In this document: positions 31,715 through 39,499 of the stretch, piece by piece | Layout: each line of letters opens with the position of its first letter | How positions within the stretch are numbered: the first letter of the stretch is position 1 | From: Candidatus Coproplasma stercoravium | GTDB lineage: Bacteria > Bacillota > Clostridia > Christensenellales > Borkfalkiaceae | Direction: 5' to 3' | Assembly (NCBI GenBank): GCA_018713165.1 | Contig: DVFR01000019.1 | Span: forward strand, 23,713-87,712 | DNA length: 64,000 bases | Position numbers and translations under genes: made by a program | Notes under the pieces: model-generated | Told to the model about the DNA's origin: nothing | The model's database searches: none | What the model saw: the letters and a program-made list of their open reading frames with translations, nothing else

Positions 31715-33505
31715 ATGACATGGACGACATGGCTTCTTATCGGTGCGGCTCTCGTCTTTCTGATGCAGTGCGGTTTCGCAATGGTAGAGACGGGCTTCAC
31801 CAGGGCCAAAAACACCGGCAACATTCTGTTTAAGAATTTTGTCGACTTCTGCATCGGCTGCGTATGCTTTTTGTTCCTCGGCTTCGGACTGATGATGGGC
31901 GTAGACTACGTGGCGGGCTTCATCGGCGTTCCCAACCTCGACATATTCACCTGCTTCGATACATTGTTCGCAGGCGAAGAGGCTGTGGGCGCGGAGGTCT
32001 ATGAAGCGGCGGTTACCACCGCGTCGAGCTTCACGTTCAACCTGGTGTTCTGCGCAACGGCGGCGACGATAGTTTCGGGCGCCATGGCAGAGCGCACCCG
32101 CTTCCTCGCATACTGCATATATTCGGCGATGATTTCGCTCATAGTATATCCCGTTGAGGCGGGCTGGGTATGGAACTCGCAGGGCTGGCTCGTAAACCTC
32201 GGCGTCGGATTCGTCGATTTCGCGGGTTCCGGCGCAATACATATGGTCGGCGGCACGGCTTCGCTCATCGGCATAATCTTCCTCGGCGCGCGCATAGGTA
32301 AGTTCGAGCGCGACGAAAGCGGAAAGGTTGTAAAAGTAAACGCCATTCAGGGCCACAACATGACGATAGGCGCCCTCGGCGTGCTTCTCCTCTGGTTCGG
32401 CTGGTACGGCTTCAACGGCGCCGCCGCAACCGAAACCGGTCAGCTTGCAAGAATCTTCGTCACCACGACGATTGCTCCCTCGGTGGCGCTCCTCGTCGTC
32501 ATGATATACACGTGGATACGCAACAAAAAGCCCGACCTTGTTATGAGCATGAACGCCTCGCTTGCAGGTCTCGTAGGCGTAACCGCGGGCTGCTCCAACG
32601 TGGATATAATCGGCTCGCTGGTAATCGGCGTGGTATCGGGCTTCCTCGTTATGGGCGTAACGTGGCTTTTAGAGCACGTTCTTCATCTCGACGACTGCGT
32701 CGGCGCCGTGCCCGTGCACTTTGCAAACGGCATCTGGGGCATAATCGCCGTAGGACTGTTCGACGTTGAAAACGGCCTCTTCTACTCGGGCAACGCCGAG
32801 CTTCTCGGAATTCAGCTCCTCGGCGTAATAACCATACTCGCATGGACGGCGGTATGGATGACGATATTCTTCGCGGCAATCAAATACGTGCCCGTAATGA
32901 TAAAGTATAAGACGGTTAAGCCTTCCGAAATAATTGCCTACGGCAAGACGTGGAACGGCCTCCGTTGCAATCCCGAGGAGGAGATTATCGGCCTCGACAT
33001 CAGCGAACACGGCCTCACTTCGTCCTATCCCGACTTCGTTCCCTCGATACCTTCATACGACGGCGAGGGCGAAAACGTGGATATTTCGGGCGTGGTTCCC
33101 GCAACAATCGACCTTGCTCCCGCAAACGAGACCAAGTATACCAAGGTTACTATCGTAACAGGCCAGGATAAATTCCTTACTTTAAAGGACGCAATGGCAA
33201 AGATAGGCGTGACCGGCATGACCGTCACCAACGTTATGGGTTGCGGCACGCAGGCAGGCAAGACCGGGCAGTACAGGGGCGTTAAAACGACCATGCGCCT
33301 TATCCCCAAGGTTCAGGTAGAAATCGTGGTAAGCACGGTAGACCCCAAGCTTGTGGTTGCAGTTGCGCAGAAGGTGCTCGACGACGGCAAGTACGGCGCA
33401 GGCAAGATATTCGTTTCGGGAATCGAAAACGTAATGCGCGTGCGCACCGGCGAAACGGGCGTAGACGCGCTCACCAACGAGCCCGAGCCCTCGCCCGCGA
33501 AATGA
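31715..33505 (+). CDS. amt: Ammonium transporter fused to a PII signalling domain
   Basis: Residues 1 to about 410 form the eleven-helix Amt channel: ATTIVSGAMAER, the twin histidines in GSGAIHMVGGTASL and VPVHFANGIWG, and FGWYGFNGAA. After a linker of about 60 residues (GLDISEHGLTSSYPDF) comes a full GlnB-type PII domain (about 473-585): KYTKVTIVTGQDKFLTLKDA, T-loop GCGTQAGKTGQYRGVK with the tyrosine used for uridylylation in other PII proteins, and the B-loop region DDGKYGAGKIFVSGIENV. PII normally binds Amt as a separate trimer to plug the pore, so the fusion makes that gate permanent. GGAGG precedes ATG 31715. It lies next to glnN in a nitrogen-assimilation locus. Confidence 0.95.
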   Translation: MTWTTWLLIGAALVFLMQCGFAMVETGFTRAKNTGNILFKNFVDFCIGCVCFLFLGFGLMMGVDYVAGFIGVPNLDIFTCFDTLFAGEEAVGAEVYEAAVTTASSFTFNLVFCATAATIVSGAMAERTRFLAYCIYSAMISLIVYPVEAGWVWNSQGWLVNLGVGFVDFAGSGAIHMVGGTASLIGIIFLGARIGKFERDESGKVVKVNAIQGHNMTIGALGVLLLWFGWYGFNGAAATETGQLARIFVTTTIAPSVALLVVMIYTWIRNKKPDLVMSMNASLAGLVGVTAGCSNVDIIGSLVIGVVSGFLVMGVTWLLEHVLHLDDCVGAVPVHFANGIWGIIAVGLFDVENGLFYSGNAELLGIQLLGVITILAWTAVWMTIFFAAIKYVPVMIKYKTVKPSEIIAYGKTWNGLRCNPEEEIIGLDISEHGLTSSYPDFVPSIPSYDGEGENVDISGVVPATIDLAPANETKYTKVTIVTGQDKFLTLKDAMAKIGVTGMTVTNVMGCGTQAGKTGQYRGVKTTMRLIPKVQVEIVVSTVDPKLVVAVAQKVLDDGKYGAGKIFVSGIENVMRVRTGETGVDALTNEPEPSPAK

Positions 33506-33539
33506 TTAAATTTGCTCACACCGCTCTCTCATAGATACA

Positions 33540-33584
33540 AAGAAAGGCCCGTGCGCGATAAGCGCGCGGGCCTTTCTTGTTTTT
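33540..33584 (+). terminator. Intrinsic terminator after amt
   Basis: AAGAAAGGCCCG pairs with CGGGCCTTTCTT (33540-33578) with inner GCGC/GCGC pairing, then GTTTTT. Confidence 0.85.
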
Positions 33585-33789
33585 ACCACATAATTGGCGT
33601 ATGCATTATGTTTTAAAATAACAATAACCAAAAATAAAAACAACTAAAACAAAATTTTATCGTCGGGTGCTTGACTTTTTAAAAATTTAGTGCTAAAACA
33701 TATGTAAAATTGTATCGGTACAAAAAATAGGTCTAATATTGTATTAAAGCCTATTAAAAACAATATATAAACAAGTGAAGGAGGTATAT

Positions 33790-34029
33790 ATGAAGTATAT
33801 CGGACTTATTTTATGCGGCATTGCCATGTTTTTGTTCAGCATAATGGGTTTTGAAATTTACGCCTATGGCGGAGTGGATACCTATTATGAAATGCAGGTA
33901 GCAGGTATGGTGCTCGGCCTTATATTCAGCATCGGCGGTGTAGTAGGGCTTTGGGTTTCTGAGCTTGTGAAGTTTATAAAGACCAGAAAGAATAAAAACG
34001 GCGACTCAAAAAATCACGAAGAAAAATAA
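33790..34029 (+). CDS. Small two-helix membrane protein
   Basis: This 79-residue protein has two hydrophobic helices (YIGLILCGIAMFLFSIMGFEIYA and VAGMVLGLIFSIGGVVGLWVSE) joined by a short acidic/aromatic loop (GGVDTYYEMQ), and a charged Lys/Asn-rich tail ending in HEEK. AAGGAGG gives ATG 33790 an excellent ribosome site. It is followed after 13 bases by a secreted protein, and the pair is closed by its own terminator, so the two probably act together. Its base composition is more AT-rich than that of flanking genes. Family not recognised. Confidence 0.7.
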   Translation: MKYIGLILCGIAMFLFSIMGFEIYAYGGVDTYYEMQVAGMVLGLIFSIGGVVGLWVSELVKFIKTRKNKNGDSKNHEEK

Positions 34030-34042
34030 TATGAGGTGTAAA

Positions 34043-34894
34043 ATGACTAGAGTTAGGAATTTTTTATGCGTTGTATTAACGTTGATTATTGCGTGTCTTT
34101 GCACGGTTGTAGCATTGCCTGCATCCGCAGAAGAAATTAATGTGGCTGATATGAAAGAATATTTGCGCGAGATAGATATCCCTGAAGAGTTCTTGGATAC
34201 TATTGATGAGACAGGTGTTCAAGATATGTATTATAAGCTACATAATCATAATGTAAGTGTTGATGTTTATCAAACTACAACGCTTCCGGCTGAAGGAGTA
34301 AAAAATACTCGCGCAGGGATATCTGAGGACGCGCTTAAATTTTCTATGGTGGTTACTTCAATCTTTCCTGACGATGAAGGAACGCAACCATTAAAATATG
34401 TTGGTATATTTGTAAGCTATCAATGGTTACAAAGGCCGGCTGATTATAAGACTGACGGTATAATCATAAGTTGGGATTCTGATGTGTTTGTGTATCAGAC
34501 AAATTCATTTGGCTCGTATAGTTTGTCTGAATATGCGGAAAATAATGTTGTAAAAGATAGTGTAAGCTTTACAGGAGAGCGCCCTAATTTAATTTCATTG
34601 AATTCTTTGGGTTATGACATCCCTTTATCAAAAGTACACGGTAAATTGCCGACTGCACTAAATGGTTATGCAAGTATTAACTTGTTGCCCACCCATAATC
34701 CTCTTTATCGTGGTGGTTCCAATAAAACAATTTTTATTGCGCAATATAGTCATCTATACAATAAGTATCAGGCTCAAGTCGGTTTCACGTTCACATATAA
34801 TGGTTATGTAGAACCAACGGTAACGTTTTTAGTAACCGAGGATACAAGCACTGCTGCCATTTCCACAAATTATTCGTATCGTTATGACAATTGA
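34043..34894 (+). CDS. AT-rich secreted protein, unknown
   Basis: The 283-residue product has a classic Sec signal peptide: MTRVRNF, a hydrophobic core (LCVVLTLIIACLCTVVALP) and cleavage after ASA (near residue 28). The mature part has no cysteine, many beta-type alternations (YVGIFVSYQW, GIIISWDSDVFVYQTN) and ends in short Tyr/Ser/Thr-rich strands, suggesting an all-beta extracellular domain. I take ATG 34043, which has GAGGTG seven bases upstream, rather than ATG 34031. Codon use is clearly more AT-rich than in neighbours, hinting at transfer. No family is recognised and no sorting motif is present; the membrane protein upstream may anchor or export it. Confidence 0.72.
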   Translation: MTRVRNFLCVVLTLIIACLCTVVALPASAEEINVADMKEYLREIDIPEEFLDTIDETGVQDMYYKLHNHNVSVDVYQTTTLPAEGVKNTRAGISEDALKFSMVVTSIFPDDEGTQPLKYVGIFVSYQWLQRPADYKTDGIIISWDSDVFVYQTNSFGSYSLSEYAENNVVKDSVSFTGERPNLISLNSLGYDIPLSKVHGKLPTALNGYASINLLPTHNPLYRGGSNKTIFIAQYSHLYNKYQAQVGFTFTYNGYVEPTVTFLVTEDTSTAAISTNYSYRYDN

Positions 34895-34935
34895 AAGCGG
34901 GAATATATAGTCCGGCAAATATTCATAAAATAACA

Positions 34936-34976
34936 AAAATACGCAGTTTGCTTTATAGCAGGCTGCGTATTTTGTG
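34936..34976 (+). terminator. Intrinsic terminator
   Basis: AAAATACGCAG (34936-34946) pairs with CTGCGTATTTT (34963-34973), with an inner GCT/AGC pair in the loop. Confidence 0.8.
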
Positions 34977-35029
34977 TGTTAAAACAGACTTATAATTGGC
35001 AGTATTTATCGGTAGATATATTTAAGATT

Positions 35030-35058
35030 TTGACAAAGCGTGCGGGCGGTGCTATAAT
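35030..35058 (+). promoter_or_regulatory. Consensus sigma-A promoter of the ClC gene
   Basis: TTGACA (35030-35035), a 17-base spacer and TATAAT (35053-35058); leader about 30 bases. Confidence 0.85.
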
Positions 35059-35095
35059 ACAAGCGAAAAATGAGAGATTGATTTTCGGAGAGGTT

Positions 35096-36709
35096 ATGGG
35101 CGGCAAATCAAAATTCAAAAAGAAGCTGGGCGCGCTTAAAGAGTACGGCGTAAACCTCATTGCTTTGAGCATACTCACGGGTCTTTTCGCGGGCGCGGTG
35201 GTCACGCTGTACAACATCGTAACGGGCATAGGGGAGGAGAAATCGGTCGAACTCTACTCCCTCGTGCGGGAGAACCCCGCGTTCGTTCCCCTGCTGTTTT
35301 TAGGGCTGGTTGCGGGCGCGTTCGTGATAGGCACGGCAACGCGCTTCATTCCCATGATACGCGGCAGCGGCGTGCCGCAGATAGAGGGCGCCGCGCGCGG
35401 CGTGCTCCGCTTTAAGTGGTACACCGTAATGTGCTCAATGTTCGCCGCCTCGGTTGCCTGCATATTTATGGGCTTGCCTGCGGGAAGCGAGGGCCCCTCG
35501 CTCGAGATAGGCGGCTGCGCGGGCGACGCCGTGGGCACTACATTAAAGCGTTCGCTCATGGTGCGCAGGTTGCAGATAGCCGCAGGCTCTTCCGCAGGCC
35601 TTGCCGCCGCCTTCAACGCGCCCGTCACGGGACTTGTGTTCGCGATGGAGGAGGCCTTCCGCTCGTTCTCGGCGCAGGTTTTCACTTGTTCGGCGGTAAG
35701 CGTGCTCGTGTCGCTCACGGTGCGCAACCTCATGCGCGCGGCAATGGGCTTTTCGACGGGTTTCACGTTCACCACTTTCGAGTTTTCGCCCATGGAGCCC
35801 ATGGGTTACCTCTACACGGCGATAGCCGCCCTCGCCGCCGCCCTTCTGGGCGTGGCGTTCTACCACATCATGCTGCTTGCGCGCAAGGGCTTCGCAAAAC
35901 TGACTTTTTTGAAGGGAGTGGGCAAATACGTCGTTCCCTTCTGCATTGCGGGCGCGTTCGGGCTTATATCTTCGTACGCCATGGGCGGCGGGCATGAATT
36001 TATCCAGTCGCTCGGCTCGCTTTACGACGGGGAGTTTGAAAAAATCTTCGGCATATCCGTCGCGGCAACGCTCGCGATAGTAGTCGTTTTCCGCTTTATT
36101 TCCACCATACTTGCCGTCGGATGCGGCATGCCGTACGGCATTTTCGTGCCCGTGCTTGCCACGGGCGCGGGGTTGGGTGCGCTGCTCTGTACGGGATTTT
36201 CCGCTGCGGGAATGGATTCCGCCATGGCGGACTATATAATCGTGATAACTATGGCGGCTTACTTCACCACCGTGGTGCGCGCGCCGATAACGGCGATTGT
36301 TATGATTTTCGAGTTCACGGGTCAGTTCCAGAATCTTCTGCCCGCCCTGCTCGGCGTGGGCATAGGCTTTATCGTCGGCGAACTCTTCCGCACGCAGTCG
36401 GTATTTGAAAAGTGCCTCGAACTAATCGTGCGCGACCAGCGCGTAAAACTCGGCGCCGAAAAGCGCAGGGTGTGCCTTGCCGTGGAGGAGGGCTCGTATG
36501 CCGACGGCAGGAGTATCCGCTCGGTGCTCTGGCCTGCGGGCGGCATAGTCGCCGAAGTCGTAACGCCCGACGGCGCCCGTTTCGTCCCCGACGGCAAAAC
36601 TGTTTTAAAAGCGGGCGATAATATCACTTTCGAGTGCGTCGCCGTTTCCGAAGAGGACGTAAAAAATTATCTCTCCGACGTCGTCGGCACGGCGGAAAAG
36701 CAGGAATAA
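35096..36709 (+). CDS. ClC-type chloride/proton antiporter with TrkA-C domain
   Basis: The 537-residue protein has the ClC fold in the cytoplasmic membrane: RGSGVPQIEGA (GSGxP motif), LPAGSEGPSLEIG (GxEGP, with the gating Glu) and GLVFAMEEAFRSF, where the second Glu matches the internal proton glutamate of E. coli ClcA. That residue is lost in channels, so an exchanger is more likely. GMPYGIFVPVLATGAGLG matches the GxFxP motif. About 70 C-terminal residues (VCLAVEEGSYADGRSI, VTPDGARFVPDGKTVLKAGDNI) form a TrkA-C (RCK_C) regulatory domain. I start at ATG 35096 with CGGAGAGG upstream; the longer frame crosses the promoter. Confidence 0.93.
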   Translation: MGGKSKFKKKLGALKEYGVNLIALSILTGLFAGAVVTLYNIVTGIGEEKSVELYSLVRENPAFVPLLFLGLVAGAFVIGTATRFIPMIRGSGVPQIEGAARGVLRFKWYTVMCSMFAASVACIFMGLPAGSEGPSLEIGGCAGDAVGTTLKRSLMVRRLQIAAGSSAGLAAAFNAPVTGLVFAMEEAFRSFSAQVFTCSAVSVLVSLTVRNLMRAAMGFSTGFTFTTFEFSPMEPMGYLYTAIAALAAALLGVAFYHIMLLARKGFAKLTFLKGVGKYVVPFCIAGAFGLISSYAMGGGHEFIQSLGSLYDGEFEKIFGISVAATLAIVVVFRFISTILAVGCGMPYGIFVPVLATGAGLGALLCTGFSAAGMDSAMADYIIVITMAAYFTTVVRAPITAIVMIFEFTGQFQNLLPALLGVGIGFIVGELFRTQSVFEKCLELIVRDQRVKLGAEKRRVCLAVEEGSYADGRSIRSVLWPAGGIVAEVVTPDGARFVPDGKTVLKAGDNITFECVAVSEEDVKNYLSDVVGTAEKQE

Positions 36710-36730
36710 ATGCACGGTTGATTTTATAAT

Positions 36731-36775
36731 AAATTTTCAAATGCCTGCGGCATATGCCGCAGGCATTTGAAATTT
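36731..36775. terminator. Bidirectional terminator between convergent genes
   Basis: A near-perfect palindrome of 44 bases (AAATTTTCAAATGCCTGCGG and its complement around CATATG) lies between the ClC gene and the acyltransferase, with A and T runs at its ends. Confidence 0.8.
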
Positions 36776-36807
36776 AAAGTATATTTTAGTGAATGTAAAC
36801 GGGAGTG

Positions 36808-37920
36808 TTATTGACCGGAGGGGTCGCCTGTTTTCTGCCGACGGTATTTTTTTACGGCGCGCATAAAGAGCCTTTCAATCATTTCCGAAAGCCTGTTTAC
36901 GGCGCGACCGAGAGTGAATTTATACAACGTGCCGAGTGCGAAAGAGGCGGCAAACAGTATCGCTGCGAGCAGGAATATAAACGGTATCAGGTATTCTATT
37001 CCGAAAGAGTTTATCACCCATTCGTAGTATCGCGGCTGTATATATGTGGCAAACAGCACGTTGCGGTGAATTATGTAAATCAGCATGGAAAGCGAGGCGA
37101 CGTGGTTGACGCCGCGGTTTATATAATGCTTCATGTTGGCAAGGTTTATAAGCGAAACCGCAAAAGCGAGGATAATTGGGCAATATATGTGCACGTAGCC
37201 GAGCATTTTGCCGTCGAAATAGTCGGTGTGCAGTCCGATAAAGTTTATCGCCGTTTTAAAAATCAGATACGCCGCCACGCTGCAGACGCAAAGTATTATG
37301 TTGGCTTTTTTTGATGAGGTGAACGCCGCGGCGTATCTTTTAATCCACGATACGGCAAAATATGCGGCGACAAAGATAAGCAGCTTGTTTACGCCGAGCT
37401 GAGTGTTCGTTATCCACATAAGTATATAGCAATGGACGAACAGTATGCCCGCGAGTATGCCGTGACCGAGCTTGTCGAGTCTGTTTATGAGAAAATTCAG
37501 AAGGGGGTGTATGGCATAGAATACGAGGTAGTAGCTTATATACCAGTTGTTTTGGAACAGGGTGGGAAATATCTGCCGCACTATCGTGCCCGCCGAAAGG
37601 TCATAGCCGAGCGCCAGCACCGTGACGAGCCAAATCACGGAAACTATGAACACCGTGATTATCATGTAGCATATCTTTTTTACGCTCGCCCCGCGGTTGC
37701 TTCCCGAGAGGTACCAGCACGAACATGTCAGAAAGAGCACGTCGCCTATGAGCCCCGTCCCGCTCAGAAGACCGATAAAAAAGAAATTTACGTTGTCTGT
37801 CGGGCTCAGATTGTCATACCCTTCAACATTCATGGCGTCGGGCACGGCGTGCGTTATAACGACCAGCACGATTGCCAGTATCTTTATCCATTCTGCCGCC
37901 GAATTGCGTTCAACTGCCAT
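36808..37920 (-). CDS. Acyltransferase 3 family membrane protein
   Basis: This 370-residue protein has about ten membrane helices and the signature start RNSAAEWIKILAIVLVVITHAV, whose His is the family's probable catalytic residue. The central QNNWYISYYLVFYAIHPLLN stretch and a late LIYIIHRNVLF match the acyltransferase 3/OafA-WecH family, which moves acetyl or other acyl groups onto surface sugars or lipids across the membrane. A basic tail ends the protein. It has its own minus-strand promoter, divergent from the glutamate synthase operon, and the target glycan is unknown because no polysaccharide genes lie nearby. Confidence 0.88.
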   Translation of the reverse strand: MAVERNSAAEWIKILAIVLVVITHAVPDAMNVEGYDNLSPTDNVNFFFIGLLSGTGLIGDVLFLTCSCWYLSGSNRGASVKKICYMIITVFIVSVIWLVTVLALGYDLSAGTIVRQIFPTLFQNNWYISYYLVFYAIHPLLNFLINRLDKLGHGILAGILFVHCYILMWITNTQLGVNKLLIFVAAYFAVSWIKRYAAAFTSSKKANIILCVCSVAAYLIFKTAINFIGLHTDYFDGKMLGYVHIYCPIILAFAVSLINLANMKHYINRGVNHVASLSMLIYIIHRNVLFATYIQPRYYEWVINSFGIEYLIPFIFLLAAILFAASFALGTLYKFTLGRAVNRLSEMIERLFMRAVKKYRRQKTGDPSGQ

Positions 37921-38021
37921 AAAAATTCCCCCTTTTGCGTTTTGTCGTGTGCATAAAAATTAATTTATGCGTACTTTTAACGTGCCGTATGCGCGCTCTG
38001 CGTGCGTTGCGCGTCAAAAAA

Positions 38022-38051
38022 ATTATATACTCATCAGGGGTTTGTTGTCAA
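38022..38051 (-). promoter_or_regulatory. Sigma-A promoter of the acyltransferase
   Basis: On the minus strand TTGACA (38046-38051), an 18-base spacer and TATAAT (38022-38027). Confidence 0.7.
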
Positions 38052-38118
38052 CTTCGGTGGCGGCGGCGATATTTGCAGATACCGTTCTGCTGTTTTAAGA
38101 CGATATGAGCGGGCATTG

Positions 38119-38138
38119 CTATAAGTTGAACTTATATT
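38119..38138 (+). promoter_or_regulatory. Candidate nitrogen-regulon motif upstream of glutamate synthase
   Basis: CTATAAGTTGAACTTATATT contains the perfect palindrome ATAAGTT-G-AACTTAT and matches the glnN upstream motif at 18 of 20 positions. It overlaps an extra promoter, TTGAAC (38126-38131), 16 bases, TATAAT (38148-38153), and ends 62 bases before the -35 of the nearer promoter. Confidence 0.5.
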
Positions 38139-38200
38139 TCGTATTAATATAATCGAATGACGGGGGGAGGGGCAAATTGGCTTTTGCCAAACATTTACGC

Positions 38201-38229
38201 TTGACTTAAACTATCATTTTTTATATAAT
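38201..38229 (+). promoter_or_regulatory. Sigma-A promoter of the glutamate synthase operon
   Basis: TTGACT (38201-38206), a 17-base spacer and TATAAT (38224-38229). The leader to the start codon at 38378 is about 140 bases, GC-rich and possibly structured. Confidence 0.75.
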
Positions 38230-38377
38230 AACATAGGAATTTAACAAAGCATTTTAAACGCGGGCGTGCCCGCATTTTTATGCGCCGCTATGCGCAAGGC
38301 GTTAAATCGGGCGTATTTTTCCTGCGCGCGGCGGCGCGCTTATATTTTTTGCGGGTTTTTGCCCGCGCGGAGCGCAT

Positions 38378-39499
38378 ATGTTTACGTCGGAAAACGGATA
38401 TCCGCCCGTTGAGGGCGAGGTAAGAATACCTTCGGGTTGCGCGGTAAGCGCCATAATCGACAGGAGCGGCAGGCCCATGACGGGCGAAAAAATTATCCGC
38501 TCAATCGCCACCATGCACGACCGTTCCAACGGCCTCGGCGGCGGCTTTGCAGGCTACGGCATTTATCCCGACTATAAGGATTACTACGCCTTTCACCTCT
38601 TTTTCGACAGCCGCACCGCGCGCAAGGAGACAGAGGACTACCTCGCCGCGCATTTCGAGGTGGTGTATTCCTCCGAAATGAAGACGAGGAAGGTAAAGGG
38701 AATCACGGGCGAACCGCTCATATTCCGCTACTTTTTGTACCCCCTTTCAAAGCGCCTTGCCAACTCCCTTTTAGACGAGGAGCAGTACGTCGTCAAGTGC
38801 GTCAACAGGATAAACACCGATATAAAGGGCGCGTTCGTGTTCTCCAGCGGCAAAAATATGGGCATTTTCAAGGGCGTGGGCTTCCCCGAGGACATAGGCA
38901 GATTCTACCTTCTGGACGAAGAGTATGAGGGATATATGTGGACGAGCCACGGCAGATATCCCACCAACACCCCCGGCTGGTGGGGCGGTGCGCACCCCTT
39001 CGGGCTGCTTTCCTATTCCGTAGTGCACAACGGCGAAATATCTTCGTACGACGCCAACCGCCGCTACATAGAGATGTTCGGCTACAAGTGCAATCTGCAG
39101 ACCGATACCGAAGTTATAACTTACGTAATAGACTTCCTTTTAAGGGTTAAAAAACTTACGCTCGAAGAGGTCGCAAAGGTCATTTCGGCCTCCTTCTGGT
39201 CGACGATAAACGACAAGAGCGAGGAGGAGAAGAGGCAGGAGATTTTTCTGAGGAAGGCGTTTCCGTCCCTTCTGATAAACGGGCCGTTCTCGATAATTTT
39301 CGGCTTCGAGGGCGGAATGATGGCGCTCAACGACAGGCTCAAACTCCGCTCCATGGTGTGCGCCGAAAAGGGCGATTTGGCGTTCGTATCCTCCGAGGAG
39401 TGCGGAATAAGGGTGATTGAACCCGAGCTCGACAATATCTTTGCGCCCGCGGGCGGCCAGCCCGTCATATATACCCTGCGCGAAGGAGTAGACAGATGA
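38378..39499 (+). CDS. Split glutamate synthase, glutaminase-type domain 1
   Basis: This 373-residue protein corresponds to the class II glutamine amidotransferase domain of the large glutamate synthase subunit, which releases ammonia from glutamine. The nucleophile cysteine is Cys21 in IPSGCAVSAIID, preceded by 20 residues that would have to be removed for a free N-terminal Cys. Further marks are HGRYPTNTPGWWGGAHPFG, SVVHNGEISSYDANRR and LQTDTEVITYVIDFL. It overlaps the next gene by four bases (ATGA), so the two are translationally coupled. It is the first gene of a split, archaeal-type glutamate synthase operon driven by the promoters at 38126-38229. Confidence 0.88.
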   Translation: MFTSENGYPPVEGEVRIPSGCAVSAIIDRSGRPMTGEKIIRSIATMHDRSNGLGGGFAGYGIYPDYKDYYAFHLFFDSRTARKETEDYLAAHFEVVYSSEMKTRKVKGITGEPLIFRYFLYPLSKRLANSLLDEEQYVVKCVNRINTDIKGAFVFSSGKNMGIFKGVGFPEDIGRFYLLDEEYEGYMWTSHGRYPTNTPGWWGGAHPFGLLSYSVVHNGEISSYDANRRYIEMFGYKCNLQTDTEVITYVIDFLLRVKKLTLEEVAKVISASFWSTINDKSEEEKRQEIFLRKAFPSLLINGPFSIIFGFEGGMMALNDRLKLRSMVCAEKGDLAFVSSEECGIRVIEPELDNIFAPAGGQPVIYTLREGVDR

